DNA of 64,000 nucleotides from Mesostigma viride. Taxonomy: Eukaryota > Streptophyta > Mesostigmatophyceae > Mesostigmatales > Mesostigmataceae. Every line of letters starts with the position of its first letter. The first letter of the stretch is position 1. The notes below the pieces were generated by a model. The model was not told the origin of the DNA, did not search any database, and saw only the letters and a program-made list of their open reading frames with translations. Location: NCBI GenBank assembly GCA_009746045.1, contig RPFO01000103.1:1401121-1465120 (forward strand), in the 5' to 3' direction. Positions 58,691-64,000 of this stretch are shown in pieces. A program made the position numbers and the translations under genes.

Positions 58691-60019
58691 GCCTGGAGGG
58701 CTCTCAGCCGAGGACACGGAACTGTCCCTCGTGCCTGATGACCACCTTATTGATCCCCTTGTACGTGTACCGTCGCGTGCCGCGTTCAGTGACTATCCTG
58801 GCTGGGGCGTTAGCTAGACGCTCTAACTAATCTAATTGCGACAATGATGATGGTGCAAGATGATGCTTTTGCCTCCCCTGCTATAGCACAATGCTTTCAC
58901 AACACACACTTTTCACAGTCTGATGATGAAGCCGCAAATGCGGAATTTATTGAGAAAGTTAATACAATTACAGCACATTGGTAGTCTCAATATCGATACA
59001 CTCCATGCTCACGAGCCTGCAGTTAGGCAGCGCTCCATGACATGCTACCGGCCTTGCTCCCAAGGAAAGGGAGAAACACGAAGGCCACTAACGAGAAACT
59101 CGAAGAGACTACACGCTACATGAGAGTTCTCTTCGACTTTCAACCAAACCATTCGTCATGCCACACGCATGACACATGCCACACTTGTCAGTCCAGCTAT
59201 AGGAATGCCAAAACTATCTTGCTGCCTGAACCATGCAAACAAAAACCGCATTCCAATTGCCGTCCTGGCTTTCTACCACACATGCCAACAAAAGCAAGAA
59301 GGCATCCCGACAAATCTAAATTGCTACCCTGTTGCCGATCTCATCTCCTAGAGGCTCCGGCATTTCTGTCCCTGGGAATGTCCGGCATTGAGCCACGACC
59401 ACCAAGGTCGAAGCACATAATATCCTTCAAACAATCTGCACGCTCACACCTCGCGTGTGAGTGCATGGCCCAGCAAACATTGGTTCTAATCTCTCCTTTC
59501 TAGAAGAAATCCCTTTGTAGGGCTGCCAGCGATTTTGCATTCATTCCAGCGATCTGGCTCCGCACCGTAAATTGCCCTTTTCCATTTTCTGTCCAGCCCT
59601 CATAACGTTGACCCGCTATTCTACACCACAAAGACACCTGGCCTGTCAATAGCCTCGGCGCTGTTGAAGTCCAGCAGTCCAGCAGTCCAGCAGTCCAGCA
59701 GTCCAGCTCCAGCTCCAGCTCCAGCTGTCCACTAACTCGCGTATGATACTTGTGCTGCCGTCCGCTCAATTCAGTGCTGTGCGCCCAGCTGTACTTGGGC
59801 CGACGCGCACGCACGTACACTTTCGTCCGCTCTTGTGCTGCGCGCCCGACTGTGCCTGGCCCGGCGCGCGTGCCCCTGCCCCTATGCTGCAAGTGCTAGT
59901 GTCCCCCCCCGGGCACTAGCCTTTGTCGAAAATGCGCAGAAAATAAATTCCTTGCGCACGTCACCGGTCTGTGCATAGTGGGCGCCCGGATGACATAGCT
60001 CGCGTCCGTGACAGCTGTC
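58691..60019. other. No gene recognised; short repeat at 59665-59735
   Basis: Contains (CCAGCAGT)n-like and (CCAGCT)n-like runs near 59665-59735 and no supported frame. It may include the LTR of the PHD-containing element, whose borders I could not place. Confidence 0.35.
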
Positions 60020-60065
60020 GCGTCTGCGTGCCACAATCTCCGGCGCCACCATGGCTGCTGGCCAC

Positions 60066-61250
60066 TCAGCTTTGGTAAAACCCAAATGAGCTAAGCTGAC
60101 GTGCCTGCCTTAACTGCATGCCCTGTGGGGTGGGTGAGGACCTGTCCCATGATGATTCCCCCCTTCGCTGGCTCTCATGGTTCCTCACATGGCCAGCGAC
60201 CGTGCCAACACCACAGCAGCTAAGGAAATGCATTGTGACCATGGTGACGCTACTGGTTGCGAAACGGGCAGCGACACAAACTGGGCAAAACCACTGGCCC
60301 GCTGGCACGGTGGTGAGCGCTGGCTGCAAGCAGTGCATGTGCCACCCACAATTACAGTGATCACACAGCAACATGGTACCCCCCTGGTCTACGCGATGGC
60401 AAACCTGACACTGTGCGTCCTTGACCCGCCTGGCCGTGTTCAGGGCAAGGTCAGGCAATAAGTTGGGCAACGAACACGGACTGAGGTTGCTTACGTTATC
60501 GGTGGTGCGACTGCCGTCGACGCCCTCCAAATAAGGCAACCCCATGCAGATGGCTTGATGGCGACAATCCGCAAGATGGTCGGCCCCGCAGTCACGTCAA
60601 GAGTGTCGGTCAGCTGCGTGCGGAGAAATACGAACTGCCCCGGACGAAAATGCAGCTGACGGGCCATGTAAGCGCCCCCCCCGCGCTGAGCGTAGCGCAG
60701 GGTATCTCGGTGCTGGGCGATGAACAAGTTGTTCATGGCGATGGGCATAACCTTGCGGAAAGTAGCCGCCCGTGCGGTCACCTCAGCCAGAAACTGATTG
60801 GCGTTGTCAAACGCCATAGGGGTGGGGTGTGCACTGTGCGCCTCCGTGGGGAGCCTTCTTACGCCGCCCGGGATGACCTTGTACTCGTGTAGGGGTCCCG
60901 GTAGATAGCCAGCATGGAGGACTGGAAGGATGGAAACCATGGGAATGACTCTGTAGAGAGAATTGAGCAGCCAGCAGGCAAGGTAGTGTCCCCGCCCGCA
61001 CCTTGGCCGAAGGAGGCCCGGCACCGTGTGTGTTGGGACAGTCCCCGCCGCCTCAAGCGATCTGTAGTCAGGTGGGCCGGCCCCCGCCCCTGACGCCCAA
61101 GTTACACGAGACGCTTGGTTCTGGCGACTGCTTGATCCTACGGAGAACCTCTTGTGGTCGAAGTCCAGAAGCTCCAACATGCGATAGGAATTTGTTCGTC
61201 CCTTAATTCGGCTCTTACGCCATAACTCCTGCCTTGTGACGAGGGGGAGG
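60066..61250 (-). pseudogene. Gypsy-type integrase C-terminus fused to a PHD finger
   Basis: Minus strand. The upstream frame contains MNNLFIAQHRDTLRYAQRGG and LHFRPGQFVFLRTQLTDTLD followed by AGPTILRIVAIKPS, the integrase C-terminal barrel. After a one-base frame break near 60545 it continues LEGVDGSRTTDNVSNLSPC and a PHD finger (60410-60276) with canonical C4HC3 spacing: CQVC, CDHC, H-MH-C, CPVC. PHD fingers read histone H3 tails, so the domain may take the targeting role played by the chromodomain in the element at 12.6 kb. The frame stops at 60066-60068. The 5' part of pol is missing and the frame is broken. Confidence 0.75.
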
Positions 61251-61252
61251 TG

Positions 61253-61860
61253 TGTTGCATCCCAAGGCAACAATAGCATGATAAATTGATCAACGTGTGA
61301 CAGTCCGCCGCTGGAAGCGGACAAAACGGACAAGTATTTTTAGAGTTAGCTTGTGCCGATCGGAGGGGACCGGCCCGGTCACCGTCTGTTTGGTGTGATA
61401 GAAGTATATAGTCGTGGCACACTATTTTCACACTTCTGAGCCGACCAAGAGTCGTCAGATAGTTCGTGTGTGTGTGCCTAACGACCCTAAGTGTGTGATC
61501 CATGTTTGTTCAGGGCCAGTTGGCCCGCTGTCTGTTCGTGTGGTCAAGAGACAAGTTGTAGCGCGTGGCGCCGAACGCGTGCGTCGCCGCCACTGCGCGG
61601 TTGTCGAAGTATATGGATGGGGAAGGTGGCCCAACCTTCCTACGCGTTCATGGTCCTGAGCCTGCGTCATCCATTTTAGTTCTCAGTCCCCCCTTGTCCC
61701 GATTAGTTGGCCCCGGAGTCACCGTTTATTATTAATGAAATAAAGACTTTGGCACGAGCCATTGCCAAGTTGCAACCCATTGTCCAACGGGTTAAAGATT
61801 CTTTCGTGATACCTTGATCAGGACCCGGCCCGGGTCTGATCACAGGTGCCGGACGTAACA
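61253..61860 (+). repeat. LTR (608 bp), plus orientation
   Basis: It starts TGTTGCATCC and ends GGACGTAACA (8 of 10 inverted positions match) and is preceded by a purine run GAGGGGGAGG. A TATA-like AGTATATAG at 61403-61411 and AATAAA at 61739-61744 fit LTR promoter and polyadenylation sites. Its orientation is opposite to the adjacent integrase remnant, so it belongs to another element or is a solo LTR. Confidence 0.65.
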
Positions 61861-64000
61861 GCTATCAGTTTCTAGAGCAGAGGGATACATCTCAATAGGC
61901 GTCCTTAGATGGTCAGTTAATTCGTGGCCAATCAACGGGGGTCTAGAGCGACGCATGGTAAGCGTCTGCACATACTTAAGGGGAGGGGACACCCCTAAAG
62001 GGCACTTTTCTGGAAACCATATACCTATGCATGTGCTAAAAATCCAATTATGATTGGGGACCATAAATATGGTTTTTTTAAAAAATTCCAACCACTTGGG
62101 GGGGGTACTAGCCCCCACCAGATGCCGGTTACGCGCTAAAAATAGAAAAAGACGCTACTTTTGGCATATTTTCCCTAGGACAATGGGCAAACATATTTGG
62201 ACCAAATCATATATTTCCATTTAGTTCCCCCACTTTTGAGAAAGTCTGCCTAATTTTGAGCACGAAACAATGATGTTTAGACACATTGATGGATTTTCCC
62301 GCAAAAAGGGTACTTTTTTTCACAAAAAAAAATAAAACAAATCATAAACACATGGAATCATGCCATATCTTATATTTTCAAATACTAGAGAGGGGGGGAC
62401 ATGCAGCCCCAAATTTTCAGGTCATTCTGACAAGCGCAGCCCTATTTGATGGATATTCCTAGATTGCCACCTGTGACGAAGCTAAGGGAGGTTTTAGCTA
62501 GTATTTAACCACACTAACACCCCTTTATACATCTAAGCCTCATGAAAACTGGCCAAACCACATACTACCATTCTCTGCACATATGGTACCTCCTATGTTC
62601 AAGGTTTGACGCCATTCTGACTGACAAGAACTGCCCAAGTTACAACCATTCCAAGACGGCCACCCATGTAGACGCTACAAGGAAATTAGAGTAACCATTT
62701 AGCCACACTAGCACCTCCTTCTTCATCAAAGACATCTGCAAACTGACCAAAGCTTACATAATCAACTCTTGCACGCTGACGGCAACGCATGCTCAATGTG
62801 GGGGGTCATTGCGACAAGAACTGCTCTCAAGTTGATGGGTTTCCTGTATGACCACATGACAAGGCGCTAAGGACCACTCAGTAAGTTAGTAACCCCACAG
62901 TGCCACTTAATATGCCATAACATGCACCAAAACCATGCAGAGTATGTTTACAAAGTACAAAGGGGTGGCCACGCACCTCATATGTCTTCATCATCCCTCC
63001 AGCATGGCCAGCCTTGTAAATATGTGCATAGCCTTGACGATGGTAGCCCTAACATGCCTAAGCAGCATTTCCTATGTTTCTCCCAGGTTAGAGTGTAAGG
63101 TTGATGCCAACCAAGCTAATCAACACAACAACACCTCCTAAACTGTCCTCCCCGGCATGGATGACAAACTGGGACTATGGAAGGCAAGGAACCAAGTAGG
63201 AACATGGTATATATAGCTTGCATGCAGTCATGCATGTCAACCATGGTTGGCTCAGCACATTGTAGTCTTGTCACATCATCATAACAAAGGAAAGCTAAAA
63301 CAACCATTGGTGCCAGCTATCTACATGCAGTCACACAAATGCAATATCTCCAACATCATCATCACTATAACACTTCCATCCCTGCACGGTAAAATGCAAA
63401 GAAACCATTGGCGGCCCTTCACCGCATGAGCGCTGTGATGCCGCTGCGGCCTGCGAAGAGAGGGTGCGTCACTCTCAAACAACAAGAAGCGTCCATACGC
63501 ACAACATCCTTGCCAGAACACGTTTTATGAAATGCCTTAAACCTTCCCGAAGAGCTACAGGCTGCGACTGAAGCGGCCCTGATCACGACATCAACGAAAA
63601 CAATCTAAAGCTGCCAGGTATTCGACAACACAACGGCAAGCGACGGCGAGCTAGCTGGCGGAAACTGCCCAAAAAGAACGCAAAAAACCTCGAACGATGA
63701 GCTCATAGAAGAAAGCACCGATAGCAGATAACATTCGCGACAAATCTGTACCTTGCCCTCGTAAATCCCTCGCCCAGGCGCGCAACAACAGCCGTTCTTC
63801 CATGGACAGGTCATGCAGACACGCACTGCGCAGGTCTGAACAATTACTTACGATAATGGCCAAAAATCTGGCAAAAAGCACCAGCTCGGTTTAGAATTCG
63901 ATGCAACCGATATTAATTCCTGCTTCACGGTCAGAACAGCCCCCAAAACCGCTATTTTACAGCCGCTATCATGAATTCTATTTCATTCCGCGCGACCAAA
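61861..64000. other. AT-richer DNA; degenerate repeats, no gene recognised
   Basis: From about 62420 to 63000 a degenerate unit of about 190 bp seems to recur (GGTCATTCTGACAAG, GCCATTCTGACTGACAAG, GGTCATTGCGACAAG near 62422, 62612 and 62806). No ORF shows domain features. Confidence 0.35.

Noticed and set aside
1-64000. tRNA or rRNA genes
   Set aside because: No cloverleaf with a GGTTCRA T-loop or rRNA core sequence was recognised by eye; a tRNAscan run would settle it.

Overview
The window looks like nuclear DNA of a green alga (Chlorophyta). The genes are rich in GT-AG introns, the secreted proteins carry SPPPP-type linkers typical of algal hydroxyproline-rich glycoproteins, exon codons are GC-rich, and transposons are dense and nested. 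No RNA gene, operon or prokaryotic signal was seen. The assignment to green algae is an inference from these features, not from a database match.

The main find is one very large minus-strand gene (41,980 down to 16,853). I reconstructed 27 exons whose phases agree at every junction, giving a secreted protein of about 2,965 residues. In order it carries a signal or anchor segment, an I9-like propeptide, a subtilisin-type (S8) protease with Asp, His, Asn and Ser all present, a Calx-beta-like segment, a PPC-like domain, seven tandem domains resembling the bacterial 'choice-of-anchor E' family separated by proline-rich linkers, a proline-only exon, a cysteine-rich exon, a bacterial-type beta-propeller-like module and a short CTDC-like cysteine knot. 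The seven repeats are encoded by seven two-exon cassettes with identical phase borders. The last repeat holds a one-base frameshift.

A paralogue of the last three exons (propeller plus cysteine module) lies on the plus strand at 672-3,761, tail to tail with the giant gene. The 13 kb between them (3.9-16.6 kb) is filled with retrotransposons: at least three LINE families truncated at the 5' end and ending in stem-loops plus short tandem-repeat tails, a SINE-like element sharing a LINE tail, a CATC tract of about 154 units inside one LINE 3' region, and the 3' part of a Ty3/gypsy chromodomain element with an extra ORF after pol and its 3' LTR.

Upstream of the giant gene, 43.1-50.6 kb holds a stack of DNA transposons with readable target duplications: a TTAA-flanked element beside its own empty site, and two hAT-like elements with 8-bp duplications, the second split by a 3.3-kb element with 116-bp inverted repeats. 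The 50.8-53.2 kb stretch is C-rich minisatellite and repeats of about 0.5 kb, followed by a small two-membrane-segment ORF (53,286-53,651). From 55 kb on there are more LINEs, a gypsy integrase remnant fused to a PHD finger, an LTR, and about 2 kb of AT-richer DNA in which I see no gene.
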